Part shown: piece by piece, positions 1-5,704 of the stretch | Numbering within the stretch: position 1 is the first letter of the stretch | Layout: every line of letters begins with the position of its first letter | Origin: Gammaproteobacteria bacterium CG22_combo_CG10-13_8_21_14_all_40_8 | Lineage (GTDB): Bacteria; Pseudomonadota; Gammaproteobacteria; Enterobacterales; GCA-002770795 | Reading direction: 5' to 3' | DNA length: 6,201 nt | Assembly: GCA_002770795.1 (NCBI GenBank) | Contig: PCTP01000131.1 | Location: forward strand, 12,422-18,622 | The notes under the pieces: generated by a model | What the model was told of the DNA's origin: nothing | What the model saw: only the letters and a program-made list of their open reading frames with translations | The model's database searches: none | Made by a program: the position numbers and the translations under genes

Positions 1-1064
1 CCAATAATGCCATAGAGAATATTCTTGAGGGGAAATCGAGTAATCAACTTTCAATAACTAAAAAAAATCCATTAGATATTAACGACAAAGCTAATTTATT
101 GAAGATGACTTATAATTCTCAAGAGAAACCCTCTCAACTTCATCTCATCAAAAGTTTAGATAATTTAATTAAAGACATTATGCAGTTCCCTAAAAAACCC
201 GCATTGGAACTTATCCAGAAAATCGGTCACACTCTGACCAAAGATTTCATTCCAACTCAAAGCACCAACCAACTGAGCCAATCCATAAAAGAACATATAA
301 AAAATTCAGGCATGTTATATGAAAGTAAACTTTTTCAATCATTAACGAACACTGCAACATCCATTCAAGAACTGAGTAAAAATTCTCTAGATATCGCAAA
401 TGACACAAAATCTAAATTACTGGATATCATACAAACCATTCCTTATTTAATCAGTTCTCAACCAAGTCAATTTCTCAATACCTCCTATATTTTCAACAAC
501 ACAGACATCGCCATGGTCATCATACAAATCCGTAATTTACTCAACCAAAGTGCAAAGTCACAATCTAATTCAGGCCAAACAGGAAAACCAACAGAACCTT
601 TAATCAACTGGCTTTCTCAAATATTGAAAACCTCATCCCAAATGTTAGAAAACATAGAACATCAACAAAGCAGATCAATTCAACATCAAAATAGCAATCA
701 ACCTCTTATTTTGCAATTTCAGATCCCTATTAAAATTGATCATCAAGAATCATGGGTATCTGTTGAGTTAGAAGAAAAAAATGCCCAGCAAAAAAAAGGA
801 AAAAATTCAGAGAAGTTATTGAAAATTCAATTACAATTTAACTTTGGCGAGGGGAAAAAACTACAAGTGATCACCTCCATTCATAAAGACAATATGCAAG
901 TTAAATTCTTTGGTGATGATTACTTCACACAAAAGTTTAACCAAAATAACCTAGTACGCTTAAAAAGCAACATTGAAAGCAAAATACAAAAAAATGTCAA
1001 GATTTCATTTATCAAGAGCAGTAATAGCAATGATTTTGACCATCAAATACATGTGGAAGTTTGA
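1..1064 (+). CDS. FliK-like flagellar hook-length control protein, 5' partial
   Basis: Proteins of the FliK family are exported through the flagellar type III apparatus, measure hook length and trigger the FlhB-dependent switch from hook to filament substrates. The frame is open from the left edge (first full codon at base 3) with no in-frame stop, so the true start is probably upstream. The in-window candidates, TTG at 99 and ATG at 105, lack a convincing ribosome binding site. Numbered from the TTG at 99, residues 68-79 hold an SGMLYES motif like the SGLFxES motif of FliK-like proteins. Residues 203-308 form a beta-rich C-terminal domain (PLILQFQIPI; LLKIQLQFNFGEGKKLQVI) resembling the Flg_hook domain. 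The middle is low-complexity and rich in Asn, Gln, Lys and Ser, as is usual for FliK linkers. The stop at 1062-1064 directly abuts the FlhB-like start, a functional pairing that supports the call. Overall identity is low, so the family call is good but not certain. Confidence 0.72.
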   Translation, partial: NNAIENILEGKSSNQLSITKKNPLDINDKANLLKMTYNSQEKPSQLHLIKSLDNLIKDIMQFPKKPALELIQKIGHTLTKDFIPTQSTNQLSQSIKEHIKNSGMLYESKLFQSLTNTATSIQELSKNSLDIANDTKSKLLDIIQTIPYLISSQPSQFLNTSYIFNNTDIAMVIIQIRNLLNQSAKSQSNSGQTGKPTEPLINWLSQILKTSSQMLENIEHQQSRSIQHQNSNQPLILQFQIPIKIDHQESWVSVELEEKNAQQKKGKNSEKLLKIQLQFNFGEGKKLQVITSIHKDNMQVKFFGDDYFTQKFNQNNLVRLKSNIESKIQKNVKISFIKSSNSNDFDHQIHVEV

Positions 1065-1358
1065 ATGAACTCAAGAATATTTTATAATGAGAATAAAATT
1101 CGCCAGGCTATCGCATTATTTTACGATCAAGTTGATGCGCCTAAAATTATCGCTAAAGGAGAAGGTGATATAGCTAGAAGAATGATTATGTTAGCAAAAC
1201 AACACAACATTCATTTGCATGAAGACCCTAATCTGTTGAAACAGTTTTCTCAACTCAATATAGGCGATACGATCCCTGAGGAACTGTATCAAGTCATTGC
1301 TGAAATTATTTCTTTTGTCTATTGGCTAGAGGGAAAAACCCCTCAAAACAAACCCTAA
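1065..1358 (+). CDS. Stand-alone FlhB C-terminal-domain protein (EscU/YscU/FlhB family)
   Basis: This 97-residue protein matches only the cytoplasmic C-terminal domain of the FlhB export switch. Residues 12-44 (AIALFYDQVDAPKIIAKGEG then DIARRMIMLA) and 66-89 (IGDTIPEELYQVIAEIISFVYWLEG) align with the FlhB segments AVALKYD..APKVVAKG and IPEELYQAVAEVLAYVY. The four membrane helices and the autocleaved NPTH loop of full-length FlhB are absent, so it begins just after the cleavage site. Small FlhB-like paralogues of this kind (often called FlhB2) occur beside FliK-like genes in other Gammaproteobacteria. It could act in export switching or substrate docking, but that role is inferred. The ATG follows the upstream TGA with no gap, so translation is probably coupled; a weak GGAAG lies just upstream. 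Its stop overlaps the tail of the opposing DUF2802 gene by 4 bases. Confidence 0.85.
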   Translation: MNSRIFYNENKIRQAIALFYDQVDAPKIIAKGEGDIARRMIMLAKQHNIHLHEDPNLLKQFSQLNIGDTIPEELYQVIAEIISFVYWLEGKTPQNKP

Positions 1359-1747
1359 TGGACAAAACCCTCCAATTGTGATTTTTGCAATTGACTCAGC
1401 AATTGGATTTCCCCTTTTGTTAACTGGCAACATTCCATAATATCATTGGGGTTAGCGCCAATACTTAGCATCTTAGCAGCTTGCTCATAAGATTTAGAGG
1501 CATTTTTTGGTTGAAGACTTAAATTTTTCTTTAGATGAACCATGTGTTTCAATTCGACTTCTGTATCCTGCAGTTTTTTTCCTTGAATAATATGAGCACT
1601 TTGAATAACAATAAATTGGTTTTTTAGTTGTTCATAATCTTGTGATAAACGTTCTAACTTTATTTTAAACTGACTCAGTAGATAATAAAACCCTGCACTT
1701 AATAAACCAATGCCGAGCATCAATAAAATTTGCTGTAAATATTGCAT
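1355..1747 (-). CDS. DUF2802 family protein, membrane-anchored
   Basis: The product is 130 residues from the ATG at 1747. A TTG one codon earlier (1750) is also in frame, but the AAGGTG ribosome binding site at about 1755-1760 sits at better distance from the ATG. Residues 6-25 form one hydrophobic membrane helix (LLMLGIGLLSAGFYYLL). Next comes a charged, probably coiled-coil stretch to about residue 60, and then a C-terminal segment, SYEQAAKMLSIGANPNDIME then CCQLTKGEIQLLSQL. That segment is the hallmark of DUF2802 (compare A..L...GA....I...C.L..GEAELL) and looks like a small helix-turn-helix-like fold. DUF2802 genes commonly follow cheW in polar flagellar clusters; the molecular function is not known to me. 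It starts 21 bases after the cheW stop, so the two are likely cotranscribed. Confidence 0.85.
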   Translation of the reverse strand: MQYLQQILLMLGIGLLSAGFYYLLSQFKIKLERLSQDYEQLKNQFIVIQSAHIIQGKKLQDTEVELKHMVHLKKNLSLQPKNASKSYEQAAKMLSIGANPNDIMECCQLTKGEIQLLSQLQKSQLEGFVH

Positions 1748-1768
1748 CAACTTTCACCTTCTACCCTA

Positions 1769-2272
1769 TTAATAACTAGAAAAATCCATATCTTGCCAAT
1801 CTGATTCACCCAGTAACTTATTTAAATCCACCAAAATTAGTAATTCATTGTTACGATTGCAAACGCCTTGAATAAATTTTGAACTTTCTTCATTACCTAC
1901 ATTAGGGGCCGTTTCAATTTCAGATTGTTTTAAATAAACCACTTCAGCCACTGCTTCTACTAAAATGCCTATTTCATGCCCTTCTGCTTCAATAATCACA
2001 ATTCTGGTATTGTCTGTAATATCAGCGGTACTCAATCCAAATCTCTGGCTAGCATCGATAACCGTGACCACGCTACCTCTTAAATTGATAATGCCCAACA
2101 CATACATTGGCGCACCAGGCACTGGCGCTATCTCGGTATAACGCAACACCTCTTTCACTTGCATCACATTGATGCCATAGGTTTCGTTACTTAATCTGAA
2201 GGTAACATATTGAAGAACTGAATCTTCACCTACCTGCGAGCTGTAGCTGCCACCTTTAAAGTCTTGTGCCAT
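1769..2272 (-). CDS. cheW: Chemotaxis coupling protein CheW
   Basis: CheW is the cytoplasmic adaptor that links chemoreceptors to the histidine kinase CheA in polar arrays. The 167-residue product is a single CheW domain (about residues 18-155) of normal length. It has the expected order of motifs: QYVTFRLSNETYGINVMQVK near the N-terminus, then EVLRYTEIAPVPGAPMYVLG, the conserved NLRG turn at residues 63-66 (Arg65 matches the receptor/CheA-binding arginine), VVTVIDASQRFG, IGILVEAVAEV and a closing LLILVDLNKLL. The start is secure: a strong AGGAG lies 7 bases before the ATG. It lies downstream of parP after a 197-base gap and upstream of the DUF2802 gene. Nothing in the domain looks damaged. 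This is the dedicated CheW, distinct from the longer CheW-like ParP upstream. Confidence 0.97.
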   Translation of the reverse strand: MAQDFKGGSYSSQVGEDSVLQYVTFRLSNETYGINVMQVKEVLRYTEIAPVPGAPMYVLGIINLRGSVVTVIDASQRFGLSTADITDNTRIVIIEAEGHEIGILVEAVAEVVYLKQSEIETAPNVGNEESSKFIQGVCNRNNELLILVDLNKLLGESDWQDMDFSSY

Positions 2273-2279
2273 GTGTAAT

Positions 2280-2284
2280 CTCCT
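2280..2284 (-). promoter_or_regulatory. Ribosome binding site of cheW
   Basis: Read on the minus strand, AGGAG is followed by 7 bases (ATTACAC) and the ATG of cheW. This is close to ideal spacing and fixes the cheW start. Confidence 0.85.
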
Positions 2285-2311
2285 AAAACCTTTATTAAAT
2301 CAGCCAAATAT

Positions 2312-2341
2312 TTGACACGATGATTCATCACATCATGTTAT
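2312..2341 (+). promoter_or_regulatory. Candidate sigma-70 type promoter pointing rightward (antisense to parP)
   Basis: A perfect -35 hexamer TTGACA (2312-2317) is followed after 18 bases by TGTTAT (2336-2341), which matches 4 of 6 -10 positions. It points to the right, toward the 3' end of parP, so any transcript would be antisense to parP. No open reading frame of note follows it on the plus strand. In AT-rich DNA such matches can arise by chance. Confidence 0.3.
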
Positions 2342-2356
2342 GCATTTTACAGGCCA
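2341..2356 (-). promoter_or_regulatory. Candidate sigma-54 promoter of cheW
   Basis: Read on the minus strand, TGGCCTGTAAAATGCA has the GG (2355-2354) and GC (2343-2342) pairs separated by exactly 10 bases, as RpoN promoters require. It keeps the flanking TGGC and TGCA, though the middle of the -24 element (ideal TGGCACG) is imperfect. A start near 2330 would give a leader of roughly 58 bases before cheW. Sigma-54 control of flagellar genes is established in Pseudomonas and Vibrio; its use here is inferred. Confidence 0.4.
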
Positions 2357-2417
2357 TAACTAAAGTGAAAAACCCGTTCAACTCAACACCTTTCTATCTA
2401 TTATGATAGTCCAACCT

Positions 2418-2447
2418 AAAAAAAAGACCTAACTTGGCTCTGAGCCA
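2418..2447 (-). terminator. Possible weak intrinsic terminator after parP
   Basis: Just past the parP stop, the minus strand has a 5-base-pair GC-rich hairpin, TGGCT-CAG-AGCCA (2447-2435). A run of eight T (2425-2418) follows about 9 bases further on. The stem is short and the T run is detached from it, so termination would be partial at best. Its position between parP and a cheW gene with its own candidate promoter makes it plausible. Confidence 0.33.
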
Positions 2448-2469
2448 GAGTGAAAAAACTCAGTTCTCA

Positions 2470-3531
2470 TTAGGATCTGTTATTTTTTTTTGATAGTTTA
2501 TTTAACATATCTACCAGCACATCAACATCCAATAATGCACACATATGATCTACGAGCATACCCGCTAACCATGGTCGTTTGCTATTTTCTGGTGTCCAAT
2601 TGACTTCATCTTCTCTAATCATCAAAGCATCCTGCACACTTCCTCCCGCTAATGCCCATCGCGTATCGTCAAGTAGCACCACATACTCATAATCCTGACT
2701 TAATTCTTTGGCGAGAGGGTAACGATCGGGCATGATCCATAAAGCCGTATCAATCACAGATAGATTGCCCACTTGATCACGCATTAATCCCATATACCAT
2801 TCGGGTTGACCGGCTAACTGCGTGAGATGAGGATCCAAACGATGAATTCCTCCCAACTTAACCAATGGAACAGCTAACTTAATTTCACCCACTTTAAAAA
2901 TCAATGTTTGAAATCTTCCACGCCCCCAATCTGGTATTTTTGATATTCTCTTTTGTGTCACGGGCTTAGCTTGTTGCTGTTGAATCTCCTTAGTCGTGAT
3001 TTGCTCAATAACCTGAGGCTTAATTTTTAGCTGTGGCTCTATGGGTGTATGAGGTGTCAGAATGTCTGTTTCCCTTTTAAGAAGAGGTGGGCTAACCTGT
3101 GGTTGCACCCTGACTTTTATGGCAAGTGGTTCTGGTTTGTGAATTTTAGGTCGGGAACTAAACTCTGGTGGATTCTCGTCATTACCATTTATTGTGTGCG
3201 GCTGATGCTTAACCATCTCATTCACTGAAGAGTTTTCAACTGGGTGGTTTGCTTTTTGTTCTGCCGTTTTATGCTCAACTTTAACATCTTCTAATTTCCT
3301 GGATGCTTCCGCAACATCCTGAATTTTTGGCATTTGCTTTAAAAGATTTTGAGCTAATTTTAACCGCTCAGACAATACAGGCTTGATTTTATGAGGAACA
3401 GTCACTATTTTTTGTGAAATTGGATTTTCATTTACCACGAGTTTCTGGGGTGCCACTGGCTCTTTCTCATCCATGAGTAGACTACTTACAAAACTTTGTA
3501 AGATCTCTTCATCTGAGCCTTTTTGTTGCAT
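2470..3531 (-). CDS. parP: ParP-type CheW-like polar chemotaxis array protein
   Basis: ParP works with the ATPase ParC to recruit and hold chemotaxis arrays at the cell pole, binding CheA and receptors through its CheW-like C-terminal (array-integration) domain. The 353-residue product has three parts. A short N-terminal helix, SDEEILQSFVSSLLMD (6-21), resembles the conserved start of CheW-like proteins of this locus. A long hydrophilic Pro/Lys/Gln-rich linker spans about residues 22-200 and is probably disordered. A degenerate CheW domain spans about 205-345 (FQTLIFKVGEIKLAVPLVKL, WYMGLMRDQVGNLSVIDTAL, RWALAGGSVQDALMI). The NLRG of true CheW is replaced by LMRDQVGN. The ATG overlaps the parC stop in a TAATG, with GAGG about 7 bases upstream, indicating translational coupling. 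An A9 tract lies in the last codons. Family assignment rests on the domain plus the strict parC neighbourhood; a generic name would be CheW domain-containing protein. Confidence 0.87.
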   Translation of the reverse strand: MQQKGSDEEILQSFVSSLLMDEKEPVAPQKLVVNENPISQKIVTVPHKIKPVLSERLKLAQNLLKQMPKIQDVAEASRKLEDVKVEHKTAEQKANHPVENSSVNEMVKHQPHTINGNDENPPEFSSRPKIHKPEPLAIKVRVQPQVSPPLLKRETDILTPHTPIEPQLKIKPQVIEQITTKEIQQQQAKPVTQKRISKIPDWGRGRFQTLIFKVGEIKLAVPLVKLGGIHRLDPHLTQLAGQPEWYMGLMRDQVGNLSVIDTALWIMPDRYPLAKELSQDYEYVVLLDDTRWALAGGSVQDALMIREDEVNWTPENSKRPWLAGMLVDHMCALLDVDVLVDMLNKLSKKNNRS

Positions 3532-4322
3532 TAGCTCGCCTCACTTCCTTTAATACTCCCTTGTAATAAATGTTTGATCAGCACACGATATCCATGAGTG
3601 CCCTGAGTTTCTGGCTCGAAAACATTGAGTGGTTGGTGGGCAAGACTAGCATCACGAAACTTGGTATCAATCGGGATAACATTTTGCCAAAGCGCCTCAG
3701 GATATTTGTCTCTCATCGTGCGCAACGCTTTCACTGAGGCTAAAGTTCTTCGATCAAACAAGGTAGGAATAATAGTATAGATAAAATCAGACTTACCCGC
3801 TTTGGCCACCATATGCACTGTATTTAACATTCTTTCTAACCCCTTCAATGCCAAATACTCGGTTTGACATGGGATTAAAAGACGTTGACACACCGCTAGC
3901 GCATTGATAAGTAAAATACCCAGTATAGGGGGGCAATCCAAAATCACATAATCAAAATACTCTTGTAACTTTTCAAGCATTTTGCTCAAAACAAACCCTT
4001 TTCCTTGCAGTTGATCTAACTGTCTATCAATAGTAGCAAGGGCAATAGATCCAGAAATAAAACTTAAATGCTCTACACCAGTAGATAATATCGCTCGTTC
4101 TTTTAACCCCTTTGCATCCCATTCTAAATGGGTCATACAATGATAAATATTGAACGCTTGCTCATCCGAATTCACACCAAAATAAGAGGTCAAGGATGTT
4201 TGAGGATCAAGATCCAGTAACAATACCCTATAACCCTTTTCAGCGAGCAAGCCTCCAAGATTTACAGCGGTAGTCGTTTTACCCACACCACCTTTTTGAT
4301 TGGCAATCGCCCAAGTTTGCAA
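3531..4322 (-). CDS. parC: ParA-family ATPase ParC (polar chemotaxis array positioning)
   Basis: This is a MinD/ParA-type P-loop ATPase. Numbered from the TTG start, the deviant Walker A box KGGVGKTT is at residues 10-17 with the signature lysine at 10, the Walker A' motif LLDLDPQ is at 35-41 and the Walker B motif YVILDCPP is at 125-132. The position directly after motC-motD and before parP identifies it as the chemotaxis ParC rather than a chromosome or plasmid ParA; no parB is visible. ParC uses ATP-driven localisation to bring ParP and chemotaxis arrays to the pole. I chose TTG at 4322 over the upstream ATG at 4340. AGGAG sits 8 bases before the TTG, the ATG has no ribosome binding site and would lie upstream of the expected transcript start, and the resulting MQTWAIANQKGG matches the family N-terminus (MxVWAVANQKGG). 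The product is 263 residues, a normal length. Confidence 0.92.
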   Translation of the reverse strand: MQTWAIANQKGGVGKTTTAVNLGGLLAEKGYRVLLLDLDPQTSLTSYFGVNSDEQAFNIYHCMTHLEWDAKGLKERAILSTGVEHLSFISGSIALATIDRQLDQLQGKGFVLSKMLEKLQEYFDYVILDCPPILGILLINALAVCQRLLIPCQTEYLALKGLERMLNTVHMVAKAGKSDFIYTIIPTLFDRRTLASVKALRTMRDKYPEALWQNVIPIDTKFRDASLAHQPLNVFEPETQGTHGYRVLIKHLLQGSIKGSEAS

Positions 4323-4330
4323 AAAAATAT

Positions 4331-4335
4331 CTCCT
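4331..4335 (-). promoter_or_regulatory. Ribosome binding site that selects the TTG start of parC
   Basis: Minus-strand AGGAG is followed by 8 bases and the TTG at 4322. It lies inside the longer reading frame that begins with ATG at 4340, so it argues against that longer start. Confidence 0.75.
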
Positions 4336-4340
4336 AACAT

Positions 4341-4369
4341 TTTATAGGAACGAATTATTAAAAGTTCAA
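4341..4369 (-). promoter_or_regulatory. Sigma-70 type promoter of parC-parP
   Basis: Minus-strand TTGAAC (4369-4364; 4 of 6 to TTGACA), a 17-base spacer and TATAAA (4346-4341; 5 of 6 to TATAAT) make a good housekeeping promoter. Transcription would begin near 4334, giving a leader of only about 12 bases that starts at the AGGAG ribosome binding site. This would let parC-parP be expressed separately from the stator genes. The rest of the spacer between motD and parC (4370-4504) shows only a short AGCAA-TTA-TTGCT hairpin near 4461-4473, with no T tract. Confidence 0.6.
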
Positions 4370-4504
4370 AACTATTTATTGATCTAAAAACAGTTTATGA
4401 GCTCAACAACCCAGATCCAAAAATGAATTGAATTGCAGTTTTTCAGCAAGCTCGGCGAAATGAGCAATTATTGCTTAGTCATGAATCCTTCCAAGAATTA
4501 CAGC

Positions 4505-5461
4505 TCAAGGACCTTCTGGTTTTTCCTTAGGCAAATCCTTGCCACGTATAATCAAGGAACCATCTTGTTGCCGAACCTCTTCAAATTCAAGATTATCGGT
4601 TTTGGTATTTTCCATATTATCTGTTGAAAATGGAGTTGGTGTCTCCACCCCGTGAATATATCGGGAAATCGCAATAACTACCCTTCTATTTGCTTTCCGC
4701 CCTCTTGGGGTTGAATTATCCGCAATAGGCGCATGAGAGCCATAACCTTCCGTCGCCATTCTCGTTGGATCTATACCAAAATCTTGCAATAATCGCGCCA
4801 CAGCAACAGCACGAGCTGCAGATAGTGCCCAATTGGAACGAAAACGCCCCACGGTCACGGGAATGTTATCAGTAAATCCACGGATCCGAATAAGATTGGT
4901 ATTTTCTTTTTTAAGAAAGAGCGACATGACCTCTTGAAGCAGTTTTTCGGCGGAATTACCTAATCGGTCACTACCGCTAGCAAACAATAAGTTGTCAGGT
5001 AATGATATTTCAATCCATTCATCAGTGGCTTTGATTTTCACCAATCCCCTATCAATTACATCCTTCAAACCATCTTTTAGGTTAGTTTCTAGTAAAGCAA
5101 ATTGCTTTTTACTTTGACGAGCGGTAGCGTTCAACTGTGCGAGTTGATTTTGGGTAGCTTGGATCTTTCCTGTATCCTGATTTTCACCTACCAAATCGTT
5201 TCCGGGTAATGCATTGGATTCGCCAATATCAGGCGTACTGCGACGATTGATATTGCCTTGTTGTATTGGGGTCATACTCCTCTCGGTAATATTAAAGGCT
5301 GCCACTAAACTCTCGGATAGCACACGATACTTTCCTTGATTCACTTGGGAAATAGAGTACATCACCACAAAAAAAGCAAACAGCAAAGTGATAAAATCTG
5401 CATAAGAGATTAACCAACGATCGGAATTTTCAAAATCTCTTGCTCTTTTATACCGTCTCAT
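4505..5461 (-). CDS. motD: Flagellar stator protein MotD (MotB family)
   Basis: MotD is the MotB-type stator subunit: it pairs with MotC to form a proton channel and anchors it to peptidoglycan so that torque can be applied to the rotor. The 318-residue product has a short cytoplasmic N-terminus and one membrane helix at about residues 17-38 (WLISYADFITLLFAFFVVMY). Asp22 in YADF is the conserved proton-accepting residue. A periplasmic linker spans about 40-145, and an OmpA/MotB peptidoglycan-binding domain about 150-267, with GFTDN at 195-199, FRSNWALSAARA at 207-218 and RKANRR at 255-260. A charged tail of about 50 residues follows the domain and ends the protein. The ATG is preceded by AGGTGG 13 bases upstream, which is long spacing, and by a GAG 9 bases upstream. 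All key residues are intact. In related clusters motD follows motC closely; here a 243-base spacer separates them. Confidence 0.94.
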   Translation of the reverse strand: MRRYKRARDFENSDRWLISYADFITLLFAFFVVMYSISQVNQGKYRVLSESLVAAFNITERSMTPIQQGNINRRSTPDIGESNALPGNDLVGENQDTGKIQATQNQLAQLNATARQSKKQFALLETNLKDGLKDVIDRGLVKIKATDEWIEISLPDNLLFASGSDRLGNSAEKLLQEVMSLFLKKENTNLIRIRGFTDNIPVTVGRFRSNWALSAARAVAVARLLQDFGIDPTRMATEGYGSHAPIADNSTPRGRKANRRVVIAISRYIHGVETPTPFSTDNMENTKTDNLEFEEVRQQDGSLIIRGKDLPKEKPEGP

Positions 5462-5704
5462 AATTATACTCGTGCCACCTCAAAATGCTTGATTTCAGCA
5501 AGCCTGGAAGCTGCCAGATCCGAGGCTTGAAATTTAAGGAATAGTCATTTACGTCCACGGATGGACTGTATGAAGAAAAAGTATTAAAAAAATTCATCAC
5601 AAAGAAGATGGGCGCTTATCGGCATGCCTTTCAGGAGCTTAGGTGGAAAGCCAGCTCTGAAATCTCATATTTCCAAGTATCACGGGTATAAACCCTACAA
5701 AAAC
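5462..5704. other. Hairpin-rich spacer between motC and motD, possible dispersed repeat
   Basis: These 243 bases separate two genes that usually lie close together. They hold several inverted repeats. CAAGCCT (5499-5505) pairs with AGGCTTG (5523-5529) around an inner CTGG/CCAG stem, and extends through ATTT/AAAT with a 3-base bulge. GTCCA-CGGA-TGGAC lies at 5553-5566. TTTCAG-g-AGCT (5629-5639) pairs with AGCTCTGAAA (5653-5662), a 10-base-pair stem with one bulge. GGGT-ATAA-ACCC lies at 5684-5695. On the plus strand a frame is open from 5545 to a stop at 5689-5691, with an ATG at 5608 giving 27 residues (MGAYRHAFQELRWK...). I do not recognise it, and it has no ribosome binding site I would trust. 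The density of structure and the atypical location suggest an inserted noncoding repeat or a structured leader for motD. Confidence 0.45.
5616..5641 (-). promoter_or_regulatory. Candidate sigma-28 (FliA) promoter upstream of motD
   Basis: The minus strand carries an exact GCCGATAA (5623-5616), the FliA -10 consensus. It is preceded after 14 bases by TAAG (5641-5638), near the TAAA-N15 expected of the -35. It points toward motD and would give a leader of about 145 bases. Sigma-28 control of late motility genes, including stator genes, is well known. The weak -35 half and the location inside a possible repeat keep this tentative. Confidence 0.4.

Noticed and set aside
1329..1344. GAGGG-AAAAAC-CCCTC hairpin at the end of the FlhB-like gene
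   Set aside because: It lies inside coding sequence and has no T tract on either strand, so it is not a credible intrinsic terminator.
1371..1407. Inverted repeat TCCAATTG / CAATTGGA past the FlhB-like stop, considered as a terminator for the plus-strand genes
   Set aside because: The repeated CAATTG arises from three Gln-Leu codon pairs in the DUF2802 C-terminus. The loop is long and no clean T run follows.
2483..2491. A9 tract (coding strand) in the last codons of parP as a phase-variation switch
   Set aside because: A slip here would alter only the last few residues after the CheW-like domain, so little functional effect is expected.
4323..4340. ATG at 4340 as the start of parC
   Set aside because: It has no ribosome binding site, adds six residues not found in the family, and probably lies upstream of the transcript start.
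4433..4627. A 64-codon plus-strand open frame
   Set aside because: It overlaps the 3' end of motD antisense, has no ribosome binding site and no recognisable domain, and its composition is that of a shadow frame.
5463..5468. TATAAT on the minus strand just before the motD ATG
   Set aside because: It ends 1 base from the start codon, so a transcript begun there would lack the start codon, and no -35 element fits at the right distance.
5608..5691. A 27-codon plus-strand frame starting at ATG 5608
   Set aside because: No convincing ribosome binding site and no recognised family; it overlaps strong inverted repeats. It is mentioned within the spacer entry but not called as a gene.
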